Assembly: GCF_000717655.1 (NCBI RefSeq)
Contig: NZ_JNZY01000008.1
Location: 124,001 to 188,000, forward strand
Reading direction: 5' to 3'
DNA from: Streptomyces katrae
Lineage (GTDB): Bacteria > Actinomycetota > Actinomycetes > Streptomycetales > Streptomycetaceae
DNA: 64,000 nucleotides
The notes under the pieces were generated by a model. That model was not told where the DNA came from and ran no database searches. It worked only from the letters and a program-made list of their open reading frames with translations. Each line of letters starts with the position of its first letter. The first letter of the stretch is position 1. Made by a program: the position numbers and the translations under genes. Of the stretch, positions 32,679-40,916 are shown in pieces.

Positions 32679-33401
32679 TCAGGCCAGTGCGGCTCCGCCG
32701 TCGAGGGTGAGCACCGTGCCGGTCGCGTAGCCGTTGCTCAGGAGGTAGAGGTAGGCCGCCGCAGCCTCCTCGGGGCTGCCGACGCGCTGGACGGGAAGGC
32801 CGCTGCCCTGCGCTCGGAGGAAGGCCTCCGGCTCGGGCACGGTGCTGTCCCAAAGCTCGGTGCGGATCGCGCCGAGGCGGACCGCGTTGACCCGCAGTGG
32901 GGCGAGTTCCAGTGCCAGGGCTCGCGTCAGACCTTCGACGGCTGCTGTGATGCTTGCGCCGAGCGAGGCTCCGGGGGCGGGCCGGGTGGCGAAGGCGCCG
33001 GAGGTGAAGGTGATCGAGCCGCCGGGACGGAGCTTCGGCGTCGCGTACTTCGCGGCGAGCAGGGCACCCCAGAAGCGGCGCTCGAAGAACGCTCGGGACT
33101 CCTCGGCGGTGAGGTCGGCGAGCGGCTTCAGCAGCAGGGACTCCCCCGCCGTGTAGACGAGGTGGTCGAACTCGCCGATCCGGTCGAAGAAGGCGGCGAG
33201 CGCGGCCTCGTCGGCGACGTCCAGCAGGATGCCTTCCGCCGGGCCACCGAGCTTCTTCACCGCCAGGTCGACCCGGGCCTGGCTGCTGGAGGCGACGACC
33301 ACGTTCGAGCCCTGAGTCGCTGCGGCCTGCGCCACCGCGAATCCGATGCCGGAGGTACCACCTATGACGACGACACGCTGGGTGTCTGCTGTGTTGTTCA
33401 T
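32679..33401 (-). CDS. SDR-fold oxidoreductase lacking the YxxxK motif
   Basis: A 240-residue Rossmann-fold protein of the short-chain dehydrogenase family, with cofactor loop GGTSGIG (14-20), DVADEAA after strand 3, and TSGAFATRPAPG at the catalytic strand. Where active SDRs have Tyr-x-x-x-Lys, this reads GASLGASITAAVEGL, so both residues are missing; the Ser is retained only loosely. The rest (LTRALALELAPLRVNAVRLG, ATGTVLTLDGG) is intact. It may be a non-catalytic or atypical SDR. ATG at 33401 has a poor ribosome site. Divergent from the AraC gene, probably its target. Confidence 0.85.
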   Translation of the reverse strand: MNNTADTQRVVVIGGTSGIGFAVAQAAATQGSNVVVASSSQARVDLAVKKLGGPAEGILLDVADEAALAAFFDRIGEFDHLVYTAGESLLLKPLADLTAEESRAFFERRFWGALLAAKYATPKLRPGGSITFTSGAFATRPAPGASLGASITAAVEGLTRALALELAPLRVNAVRLGAIRTELWDSTVPEPEAFLRAQGSGLPVQRVGSPEEAAAAYLYLLSNGYATGTVLTLDGGAALA

Positions 33402-33498
33402 GGCGAGGACGCTACGTGTCCATGACCGAGACAATGAATGGCCTCAGGTCTTGATTCTTTGTCTGATCGTCTCGATCGCAGCGCGCTAGGGTGAGCGT

Positions 33499-34446
33499 GT
33501 GGACATACTCAGTGACACGCTTGCGGCCCTGCGCACGGGGCGTCCGTCTGTTGTCCGTACCGACGCGCAGGCGCCGTGGGGTGTGCGCTTCCAGCCCATC
33601 GCGGGAGCCGGATTTCACGTCGTCGTCGAAGGCCACTGCTTTCTCCTGCCGGTCGGCGGCGATCCGATAGCCCTGGGCCCCGGCGACGTCGTATTCCTGC
33701 GGCGCGGGACCGATCACGCCATCTGCGACGCGGTCAGCAGCGAGCTGGTCGCCTTCGAACCCGACCGCGTCGACACCTCCTCGCCGATCGGGCGTTTCAC
33801 CGTCGAGGGCGACGGCGCTCGCAGCGTGCTGGTATGCGGGGCCTACCACCTCGACATCGACCGGCCGCATCCGCTGCTCGGCGACCTCCCGGAGGTCATC
33901 CACCTCCCGGCCAGCCCCGGTCGTCATCCGGCACTGCGCTCGGCGGTCGACCAGCTCTGCGCCGAGATCCACCAGCCTCAGCCGGGTACGGACTCAGTGG
34001 TCACGGCGCTCGTCGATCTGCTGCTTCTCTATGTTCTGCGGTCCTGGTACGCCCAGTTGCCCAGAGAGCAGACGCAGGGGTGGGCCTCGGCACTGAACGA
34101 TCCGTTGATCGCACCGGCGCTGAAAGCGATCCACGACGACCCGGCACATCCGTGGACCGTCGAATCGCTGGGGAGCCGGGCCGGGCTGTCGCGCGCCGCG
34201 TTCGCCCGGCGGTTCACCACGGTGGTCGGCGAGCCGCCGCTCAGCTACCTGACGACGTGGCGGATGGCCGTTGCGGCGCGGATGCTGCGCGAGACGGTCG
34301 ACTCGCTGAGCATCGTGGCCGAGAACACCGGCTACACCTCGGAATTCGCGTTCGCGAAGGCCTTTAAGCGGCACTTCGGCGCCCCGCCTGGGGCATATCG
34401 GCGGGAGCGGAGGACGGCGTCGGCTTCGGAGTCGGTGCCGGTTTGA
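33499..34446 (+). CDS. AraC family regulator
   Basis: A 315-residue regulator: N-terminal cupin-type sensor domain (about 5-170, with GFHVVVEGHCFLLPVGGDPI and LGPGDVVFLRRGTDH), C-terminal double helix-turn-helix (210-305; LGSRAGLSRAAFARRFTTVV, NTGYTSEFAFAKAFKRHFG). GTG at 33499 follows TAGGGTGAGC. It is divergent from the SDR gene with a 97-base gap between starts, a common arrangement in which the regulator controls the oxidoreductase. Inducer unknown. Confidence 0.92.
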   Translation: MDILSDTLAALRTGRPSVVRTDAQAPWGVRFQPIAGAGFHVVVEGHCFLLPVGGDPIALGPGDVVFLRRGTDHAICDAVSSELVAFEPDRVDTSSPIGRFTVEGDGARSVLVCGAYHLDIDRPHPLLGDLPEVIHLPASPGRHPALRSAVDQLCAEIHQPQPGTDSVVTALVDLLLLYVLRSWYAQLPREQTQGWASALNDPLIAPALKAIHDDPAHPWTVESLGSRAGLSRAAFARRFTTVVGEPPLSYLTTWRMAVAARMLRETVDSLSIVAENTGYTSEFAFAKAFKRHFGAPPGAYRRERRTASASESVPV

Positions 34447-34754
34447 TTCTCTCGGGCGGTCCACGGCCTCCCGGCCACCCCGTGATCAGTTCCCTCCTGG
34501 ACCGGCCGGGCTCGACTCCCGCCGACCGTGTAGTGGCACCCGCATGACGAGCGAGCGCGTCCCCACGCCTGGGCCGACATGCCCACGCCCGGCAGCAGCC
34601 GAGCGGCAATACCCGAGAGCGTGCACCTGCACCGCCTCGAGACTCGGACCGCTCACGAAGACTGCCGTCACCCCTGAGGAACGCGCCGGCCGGCACCCTG
34701 CCGGAAAACCGGTCGAGCACGAGCCGGGCAGTGCCGTATGGTGGGGTTCACCGA
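34447..34754. other. 308-base gap upstream of tRNA
   Basis: No coding gene is supported. The last 70 bases should hold the tRNA promoter; I cannot point to clear -35/-10 boxes. Confidence 0.4.
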
Positions 34755-34828
34755 CGCGGGGTGGAGCAGCTCGGTAGCTCGCTGGGCTCATAACCCAGAG
34801 GTCGCAGGTTCAAATCCTGTCCCCGCTA
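34755..34828 (+). tRNA. Initiator tRNA-Met (CAT)
   Basis: A 74-base cloverleaf beginning CGCGGGG and ending CCCCGCTA, without encoded CCA. The first base C faces T at the acceptor end (no Watson-Crick pair), and the anticodon stem has three G-C pairs (GGG-CTCATAA-CCC): both are initiator tRNA features. Anticodon CAT is at 34789-34791. D-loop AGCTCGGTAGCTC and T-loop GGTTCAAATCC are standard. A strong terminator follows at 34837. Confidence 0.95.
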
Positions 34829-34836
34829 CTGCCGAG

Positions 34837-34870
34837 AAGGGCCCGGATCCTGAAATGGATCCGGGCCTTT
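34837..34870 (+). terminator. Terminator after initiator tRNA
   Basis: AAGGGCCCGGATCC (34837-34850) pairs with GGATCCGGGCCTTT (34857-34870) with one G-T pair; loop TGAAAT, followed by CTTCC. It is nine bases from the tRNA end, as expected for a single-tRNA transcript. Confidence 0.9.
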
Positions 34871-35004
34871 CTTCCTGCCCGCCGCGATGAGCGATCCCCG
34901 AACGACACCGCCACCAGCGAGGCCTGAACCGGCGCACCGTGCGCGAATATGCACGACTGGGACGAGAGTCCGTTTGCTTGTCGAGCTGAGTCGATCGTGT
35001 GGTC

Positions 35005-36555
35005 CTACGCCTCCCTCAGCTCGCGCTTGAGGATCTTGCCGGTGGCATTGGTGGGCAGGGCGTTGCGAAACTCCACGAGGCGGGGGTACTTGTAGCCCGC
35101 CATCTCGTCCCTGCACCAGTCGATCAGCTCCTCCTCGGTGAGCGTCGAGCCTGGGGCGCGCACCACGCAGGCCTTGATCTCCTCGCCGTGGCGGTCGTGG
35201 GGCACGCCGATGACGGCCGCCATGCTCACGTCGGGATGAGTGGCCAGTACCTCCTCGATCTCCCGGGGGTACACGTTGAAGCCACCGCGGATGATCATGT
35301 CTTTGGCGCGGTCGACGATGTAGAACCAGCCGTCGGCGTCCCGGCGGGCCAGGTCCCCGGTGCGGAACCAGCCGTTGCGCATCACCTCGGCGGTCGCCTC
35401 GGGGCGGTTGTAGTACCCCTTCATGATGTTGTGGCCGCGGATGACGATCTCGCCGATCGCGTCGGCGCCCTGGACCGGTGTCCAGTCTTTGTCGACCAGG
35501 TCCACCTCGACGCCCCAGACGGGGCGCCCGATGGAGCCCGGCCGCACCTCCTCGCCGGGCGGCACGAAGGTCGCCGCCGGGCTGGTCTCCGAGAGGCCGT
35601 ATCCCTCCATGATGGTGACCCCGAAACGCTCCCTGAACCGGCGGTGGAGGTCGACCGGCAGTGGCGAGGCTCCCGACCCGGCCATCCGCAGGTTCTTGGC
35701 GATCAGCGACAGGTCGGCATCGGGTGCCTCGTCTTCGAGCAGGGCGCAGTACATCGTGGGAACACCCGCGAAGAAGGTGACCGCATGACGCTGCATCAGG
35801 GCCAAGGCGGAGCGGGCGTCGAAGCGTGGCAGCAGCACCAGCGTCGCCCGCGAGGCGAGGCCGGCGTTCATCTGCACGACCTGGCCGAAGGAGTGGAAGA
35901 GCGGCAGCGTGATCAGGTGGACGTCGTGCTCGACCTCTCCGAACAGCTTGTGGCAGATCAGCACATTGAGCATCACGTTGGAGTGGGTGAGCTCGGCGCC
36001 CTTGGGCCGGCCGGTGGTGCCGGAGGTGTACAGGATGAGCGCGGTGTCACCGGACTCGGTGGCCACCGTCTCGAAGTCCGCGCTCTGCCCGGCCAGCGCC
36101 GCCGTCAGGGACTCGGCGCCCCCGATCGGGGAGACCTCGGTGGGGGCGGCGGTCATGAGGAAGAAGTCCTCGCAGCCGGGTGTCTCACCGAAGCCGGACC
36201 AGCCCTCCTGCCCCATCGGGAGGGCCGCGGTGCCCTCGAAGCAGAAGTAGGCCTTCGCCTCGGAGTCGGCGAGGTGGTACGCGATCTCCCGGCCCTTGAG
36301 CAGCACGTTGAGCGGGACGACCACCGCGCCGGCCTTGAGGATGCCGTAGTAGGCGATCGGGAACCAGGGGAGGTTCGGGCAGGACAGGGCGACCTTGTCT
36401 CCGGGCTGGATGCCGCGCGAGCGCAGCAGGTTGGCCACCCGGCGGGCGGCCGTGTCCAGCTCGGCGTAGGTCACCCGTTGGGTGCCCAGCACGACTGCCG
36501 TGCGGTCGGGCGAGGTGCGGGCGCTGTTCTCCAGCAGGGCGGCGAGATTGAGCAT
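35005..36555 (-). CDS. Acyl-CoA synthetase (long-chain fatty acid CoA ligase type)
   Basis: A 516-residue ANL-superfamily enzyme: acid plus ATP to acyl-adenylate, then to acyl-CoA. Motifs in order: phosphate loop LILYTSGTTGRPKGAELTHS, MEGYGLSETSP, GWFRTGDLARRD, hinge VDRAKDMIIRGGFNVYPREI and catalytic Lys in NATGKILKREL. Length is normal. AUG 36555 has GGAGACC upstream. Last gene of a four-gene operon with aldehyde dehydrogenase, MFS carrier and TauD dioxygenase, so the acid is probably produced by that pathway rather than being a bulk fatty acid. Confidence 0.92.
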   Translation of the reverse strand: MLNLAALLENSARTSPDRTAVVLGTQRVTYAELDTAARRVANLLRSRGIQPGDKVALSCPNLPWFPIAYYGILKAGAVVVPLNVLLKGREIAYHLADSEAKAYFCFEGTAALPMGQEGWSGFGETPGCEDFFLMTAAPTEVSPIGGAESLTAALAGQSADFETVATESGDTALILYTSGTTGRPKGAELTHSNVMLNVLICHKLFGEVEHDVHLITLPLFHSFGQVVQMNAGLASRATLVLLPRFDARSALALMQRHAVTFFAGVPTMYCALLEDEAPDADLSLIAKNLRMAGSGASPLPVDLHRRFRERFGVTIMEGYGLSETSPAATFVPPGEEVRPGSIGRPVWGVEVDLVDKDWTPVQGADAIGEIVIRGHNIMKGYYNRPEATAEVMRNGWFRTGDLARRDADGWFYIVDRAKDMIIRGGFNVYPREIEEVLATHPDVSMAAVIGVPHDRHGEEIKACVVRAPGSTLTEEELIDWCRDEMAGYKYPRLVEFRNALPTNATGKILKRELREA

Positions 36556-36634
36556 GAGGTCTCCGTGGGGGATGCTTCGGCGGGGCCATGGACGTGGCGG
36601 CTACGGGGGTCGGCAGGACCGGGGGTGGTCGGAG

Positions 36635-38344
36635 TCAGCCCCGCAGCGCGGCGGCGAGGAGTGCGGGCAGTTTCGTCAGGCTCGGCGCCGCTGTGAAGCG
36701 GGCGAGGCGCTGCACCGTCGTCAGCGCGGTGCGGTGGGTGACGAAATACGGCGGGCGCGGGGACAGAGACGGATCGCCCGTGAACAGCCCCCGGGGGGCC
36801 GGTGTGAACGGGGCGCGCAGCACGGTCTTCTCGATGTCTTCGAGCATGAAGGCGTTGTGCACGAAGCCGACGCCGCTGCCGATGTCCTGGCGGGTGTGGC
36901 CGGGGAAGGCGCCCCACGGGGTGAAGCCGAGGAGGAAGCCGACGCCCGACCAGCAGTTGACGCCCAGGGTGCCGTAGCGCAGATCGGCGATGGCGGTGCG
37001 CACCGCCTCCCGGTGGGCCTTCTCGGTCTTCGGATCGACGATCAGGGTGGCGCCCAGGGTGCCGGGCAGGGTGTCGTTGGCGAAGTCGACGGCGTGGCAC
37101 AGGAATTCGGCAGGCGTCGCGCCGGGCAGGCGTACGACGCCCAGGGCGCTGCCGAAGACCTCGTCGGTGATGAGGACGTCGTCGTGGTGGTCGGTGATGT
37201 CGGGGACGAGCAGCCGGCAGTCGTCGCCGTGCGCCTCCGCCCGCGGGTGGGCCTCGCGTACCGCGGCGAGACGGTCTGCGGCGCCGGGGTAGTAGTCGGT
37301 GCGTGGGAGCAGATCGCGCAGTATCCGCCGGATCTCGTCGAGCAGCCGTTCGGTGCCGTCCCAGTCGCGCGGCAGGACCAGGATCTGGCTGGCGATGCAG
37401 TTGTGGCCGGAGTTGTTCATCTTGCTGGTGACGATGTGCTCGGCCTGGAAGCGGAAGTCGGCTTCGCTCCATGGGCCCGGCGTCACGATGCACGGGCTGA
37501 CGCCGCCGAGTTCGCTGCTGAAGGGCTTGGCGATCAGCGGCAGGTCGTCGCGGCGGCGTTGCTCCGCTTCCTCGTCGGTGCCCCAGACGATCGCGTCGTG
37601 GGTGCGGTCGCTGCCGGTGACGTGAATGGTGTCGATGCCGTCGTGGCGGGAAAGATGGCTGCCTTCGGCCGCGCCGCCGTCGACGAAGCGGACCCAGCCG
37701 CGTTCGACGAACTCGGCGAAGACGTATTCGAAGTGGGGGCGGAGATAGTCGTTGACCGGGTTCATCTTGGCGATGACGACCTGGCCCTCGGCGTAGAGCT
37801 TGTGCAGGATGTCGAGCGCCGTGATGGCGGCGACGTTGCCGGCGCCGAGTACGAGGGCCAGGGCCGGGTCTCCCTGCCTGCCCCGGTACTCGCCCGCGGC
37901 GCGCGCCCGCGCCTGCTCCGCCGTGACGCCCGGGCGCATCCACACCTGCGCCCGGAACCCGCCCAGCAGCAGGGTGTCCCAGCCGGTGGCGGGGAAGACG
38001 TCCACCCGGGTGCGGCCGTGCTCCTGATGGACGGCCTTGGCGTCCAGCGGATCCCGGCCCGCGGCGATCCGGCGCAGGACGTGCAGGAGCGCCGCGGTGT
38101 TCTGGGCCAGGGCCCAGGGGCCGCCCATCCAGTCTTCCGCCGCCCAGGAGGAGTCCGGTTCGTATCCCTTCGCGCGGGAGCCCGCAGCGGCCATCTCGGC
38201 CGCACGCGCGATGACACGCGGCTGCAACCGCTCCAGGAGGGCGATGCGTTCGGTGAGCGGGGTGGTGGACCATGACTCGGCGTTGCCGCGCACCTGGGCC
38301 ACGGTGCGGTCGAGGAAGGGGGTGTTGAGGGTACTGGTGTTCAA
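36635..38344 (-). CDS. Aldehyde dehydrogenase family protein
   Basis: A 569-residue aldehyde dehydrogenase-superfamily enzyme, longer than the usual ~490. The cofactor region reads LVLGAGNVAAITALDILHKL and the catalytic Cys sits in NNSGHNCIASQIL. The C-terminal motif GVNCWSGVGFLLGFTPWGAF and an Arg-rich end are as in a distinct actinobacterial branch often labelled only aldehyde dehydrogenase. NAD(P)-dependent oxidation of an aldehyde, or acyl-CoA reductase activity, are both possible. ATG 38344. Third gene of the operon; an 82-base gap separates it from the MFS gene. Confidence 0.88.
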   Translation of the reverse strand: MNTSTLNTPFLDRTVAQVRGNAESWSTTPLTERIALLERLQPRVIARAAEMAAAGSRAKGYEPDSSWAAEDWMGGPWALAQNTAALLHVLRRIAAGRDPLDAKAVHQEHGRTRVDVFPATGWDTLLLGGFRAQVWMRPGVTAEQARARAAGEYRGRQGDPALALVLGAGNVAAITALDILHKLYAEGQVVIAKMNPVNDYLRPHFEYVFAEFVERGWVRFVDGGAAEGSHLSRHDGIDTIHVTGSDRTHDAIVWGTDEEAEQRRRDDLPLIAKPFSSELGGVSPCIVTPGPWSEADFRFQAEHIVTSKMNNSGHNCIASQILVLPRDWDGTERLLDEIRRILRDLLPRTDYYPGAADRLAAVREAHPRAEAHGDDCRLLVPDITDHHDDVLITDEVFGSALGVVRLPGATPAEFLCHAVDFANDTLPGTLGATLIVDPKTEKAHREAVRTAIADLRYGTLGVNCWSGVGFLLGFTPWGAFPGHTRQDIGSGVGFVHNAFMLEDIEKTVLRAPFTPAPRGLFTGDPSLSPRPPYFVTHRTALTTVQRLARFTAAPSLTKLPALLAAALRG

Positions 38345-38426
38345 CGTCGTCCCTTGCGGATGGTCGGGAGTGGGAAGGGCGGGGCTGCCCCGTGCGTCGT
38401 GACCAGGAGCAGGGCGGTACGTGTCG

Positions 38427-39782
38427 TCAGACGGAGAGCAGGCGGGCGTCGCGGTCGGGGTTGATCAGCGTCACGGCGGCGGTTCCGCCCACCAGGAGCA
38501 AGGCACCGGTGATCAGGACCGCGTACTGGTAGCCCTCGGCACCGTGGGTGTCCACGAGGCTGCCGATCAGCGTCGGGGCGATCAGACCGGCGGTGGTCAC
38601 CACGGCATTCATGAGGCCCAGGGCGCCGCCGCGACGATTGGCGGGAGCCAGCTCCATGATGGTGGTGGCGGCGATGCTGCCCATCGCTCCTGCGAGGCCG
38701 AATGCGCCGATCAGCAGCACGGCGGTCACGGCACCGGCCGGGGCGACGGGCAGGGCCAGGCAGGAGACTCCGGAGGTGAGCAGAAGAGCGCCGCCGACCC
38801 CACCGCGGGCCCGTCGGCTCGTGATTCCGCGGCGCAGCATCCATCCGGTAAGGCCCGCTTGTGCGAGCACAAGGATTCCGCTCAGACCCCAGAACAGCAT
38901 CAGCAGCTGTGTGGACACGGCCGAGGAGTAGCCCAGCCCGTCACGAAGGTAGGAGGGGAGCCACACCAGGGCGAAGGCGATCACCCAGTAGGTGCCGAAG
39001 TAGCCGATCGTGACACCGATCCAGGTGCGGGTCGCGAGGATTCGGCGGTACGGCATCTTGGGCTGTGGCTCGCCGGCGGTCCCGGCCCCGGTCTCCTTGC
39101 CCGTCCCCGGCCCGTCGTCGGAGGCCGCCTCCCCCGGGGAGTCGTTGTCCGACGTGGCCGCGTACGGCCCCTCTCCGCCGAAGGGGATCCACAGCAGCGT
39201 CCACACCACGCCGGTCAGCGCCACCGCGGCGACGGCCGAGCGCCAGCCGTGATGGTTGATCAACCACGTCAGCGCGGGAGCCGCGACCAGGACTCCCAGC
39301 GTGATGCCCAGGACGATCAACGCCCCGGGCAGGTTGCGGCGGTGATCGGGGAACCAGGACAGGGTCGTCTGCTGGGCGACCGGGTAGGCGGGCCCCTCGG
39401 CGGCGCCGAGGAGAACACGTGAGGCGATGAGCACCGCGAGCCCTCCCCCGACGGCCAGTGGCGCCTGGGAGACGGACCACAGGACAGCCATGATCAGCAG
39501 CAGCCACTTCAGCCGTACACGGTCGGCGAGCAGCCCCACCGCGGCGCCGGAGAGCGAGAACAGCAGGAAGAAGGCGCTGCTGGCGAGCCCGAAGGCCGAT
39601 GCCGACAGGCCGAGGTCCTGCCGGATCTCCTCCGCGGCCAGACCGAGCACGGACTTGTCGGCGAAATTGATCATCATGAAGACAACGAGCAGCGCCGTGA
39701 CGATCCACGCGCGGCGTCTCGTTCTGCTCGGCGCCTTCGGGGCGCAGGCGGGCACAGCGGGTGCGACGTCGGTGTCGGTCAC
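38427..39782 (-). CDS. MFS transporter, anion:cation symporter-like
   Basis: A 451-residue twelve-helix major facilitator. The first helix carries VVFMMINFADKSVLGLAAEE, typical of the anion:cation symporter branch for sugar acids and organic anions. The helix 2-3 loop GLLADRVRLKWLL and the WFPDHRRNLPGAL segment after helix 5 match. A hydrophilic central loop (about 205-245) is Gly/Asp/Glu-rich. ATG 39782. Within the TauD operon it most likely imports the substrate, an organic anion. Confidence 0.88.
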   Translation of the reverse strand: MTDTDVAPAVPACAPKAPSRTRRRAWIVTALLVVFMMINFADKSVLGLAAEEIRQDLGLSASAFGLASSAFFLLFSLSGAAVGLLADRVRLKWLLLIMAVLWSVSQAPLAVGGGLAVLIASRVLLGAAEGPAYPVAQQTTLSWFPDHRRNLPGALIVLGITLGVLVAAPALTWLINHHGWRSAVAAVALTGVVWTLLWIPFGGEGPYAATSDNDSPGEAASDDGPGTGKETGAGTAGEPQPKMPYRRILATRTWIGVTIGYFGTYWVIAFALVWLPSYLRDGLGYSSAVSTQLLMLFWGLSGILVLAQAGLTGWMLRRGITSRRARGGVGGALLLTSGVSCLALPVAPAGAVTAVLLIGAFGLAGAMGSIAATTIMELAPANRRGGALGLMNAVVTTAGLIAPTLIGSLVDTHGAEGYQYAVLITGALLLVGGTAAVTLINPDRDARLLSV

Positions 39783-39838
39783 AAGAGCTCCGCGGAGACT
39801 GGACGGGGAGGGGAGGGGAGGACGGGCCGGGAGCTCGA

Positions 39839-40762
39839 TCAGGAGAGCGGGACGCCGGCGATCGCGATGCGCTCCATGACACGGCGCTGCGGGAAGTAGT
39901 CGTTGATCGCGTAGTGCTGGGTGGCGATGTTGTCCCAGATCGCGACGGAGCCCGGCTGCCAGCGGAAGCGCACCTGGTACTCGGGAATGCGGGCCTGGAG
40001 GACAAGCTCGCCCAGCAGTTCGCGGCTTTCCACGTCCGACAGGCCGAGGATCCGGGTGGTGAAGGGCTCGTTGACATAGAGCAGCTTGCGGCCGGTGCGC
40101 GGGTGGCGGACGACCACCGGATGCTCGACGGCCGGCAGGTTCTCACGGTGCGCCGCGAGCTGGGCCTCCGTCATCAGCGACCCCCAACTGGGCACCCAGT
40201 CGTGCACTGCGGTGAGGCCTTCGATGCGCTCCTTCATGGACTCGGTGAGGTTGTCGTAGGCGGCCGCCATGTCGGCCCACATGGTGTCGCCGCCAGCGGA
40301 CGGGACCTCGACGGCGCGGAGGACGGAGCCGAGTGCCGGCGCGGCCATGAACGAGTGGTCGCTGTGCCAGATGTTCTCGGTGCCCATCGCCATGGCGTCC
40401 TTGGCCAGACGGGAGACGCCGACGGTGTTGCCCTTGGGGAAGAAGGGGTTCGGCTCCGGCTCGCCCCACAGTCCGGAGAAGGCGAGTTGGGCCTGCGGGT
40501 CGAAGGCGTGCTGGTCGCGGAAGAACAGCACCTTCCACTCGAGCAGGGCCTGCCTGAGCTCCGCCACGAGGTCCTCGCCGATCGGGAGCGAGAGATCGAC
40601 GCCCTCGACCTCGGCGCCGATGTGCGGCGTGAGCGGGCAGACGTCCAGAAGGAGGTAGTCGGGCTGCTCCGCGCCCGGCGCGATGCGGTCCAGTGTGCGC
40701 TTCCCGTAGTGCATGAGCGGCTTGTCGAGCGCAGGGACGGGGGTGGTGACGGCGCTGTCCAT
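39839..40762 (-). CDS. TauD/TfdA-family 2-oxoglutarate/Fe(II) dioxygenase
   Basis: A 307-residue non-haem iron oxygenase. The facial triad is visible: His133 and Asp135 in IWHSDHSF, distal His283 in ATQHYAINDYFPQRR, with 2-oxoglutarate-binding Arg294. The family hydroxylates sulfonates, phenoxyacetates, carnitine-like or alkyl sulfate compounds, releasing an aldehyde after hemiacetal-type breakdown. That would feed the neighbouring aldehyde dehydrogenase and CoA ligase; substrate unknown. ATG 40762 follows GGAGGCCTC. First structural gene downstream of the TetR gene, with repeats in the promoter. Confidence 0.92.
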   Translation of the reverse strand: MDSAVTTPVPALDKPLMHYGKRTLDRIAPGAEQPDYLLLDVCPLTPHIGAEVEGVDLSLPIGEDLVAELRQALLEWKVLFFRDQHAFDPQAQLAFSGLWGEPEPNPFFPKGNTVGVSRLAKDAMAMGTENIWHSDHSFMAAPALGSVLRAVEVPSAGGDTMWADMAAAYDNLTESMKERIEGLTAVHDWVPSWGSLMTEAQLAAHRENLPAVEHPVVVRHPRTGRKLLYVNEPFTTRILGLSDVESRELLGELVLQARIPEYQVRFRWQPGSVAIWDNIATQHYAINDYFPQRRVMERIAIAGVPLS

Positions 40763-40772
40763 GAGGCCTCCG

Positions 40773-40808
40773 TAACGAGACGGAAAATCGTTACCGGAAG
40801 TATCGTTA
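40773..40808. promoter_or_regulatory. TetR operator candidate: TAACGA palindrome plus direct repeat
   Basis: TAACGA (40773-40778) and TCGTTA (40788-40793) form an inverted repeat with 9 bases between them, and a further TCGTTA lies at 40803-40808. All are just upstream of the TauD start at 40762 and downstream of the TetR gene, so this is the likely operator of that regulator. Confidence 0.55.
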
Positions 40809-40853
40809 TTGAGTCATGGAGAGGCAAGAGACCTGGTGGCACGAAAATATGAA

Positions 40854-40916
40854 GCCGGAGGCCGGAGGCCGGAGGCCAGAAGCCGGAAGCGGTCAGCCGG
40901 AAGCCGTCAGCCGCCC
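40854..40916. repeat. Nine degenerate heptamers (GCCGGAG type) running into tetR
   Basis: Three perfect GCCGGAG units (40854-40874) are followed by GCCAGAA, GCCGGAA, GCGGTCA, GCCGGAA, GCCGTCA and GCCGCCC. The array crosses the stop codon of the TetR gene (40907-40909). Confidence 0.85.

Noticed and set aside
34999..36696. 565-codon plus-strand frame opposite the acyl-CoA ligase
   Set aside because: It mirrors the ligase gene, has no ribosome site and no domain motif; a long antisense frame is common at this GC content.
36482..38275. 597-codon plus-strand frame opposite the aldehyde dehydrogenase
   Set aside because: Shadow of the real gene on the other strand, without recognisable motifs.
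40854..40916. CRISPR-like short repeat array
   Set aside because: Heptamers are directly abutting, without spacers, and no cas genes are present. It is a simple tandem repeat.
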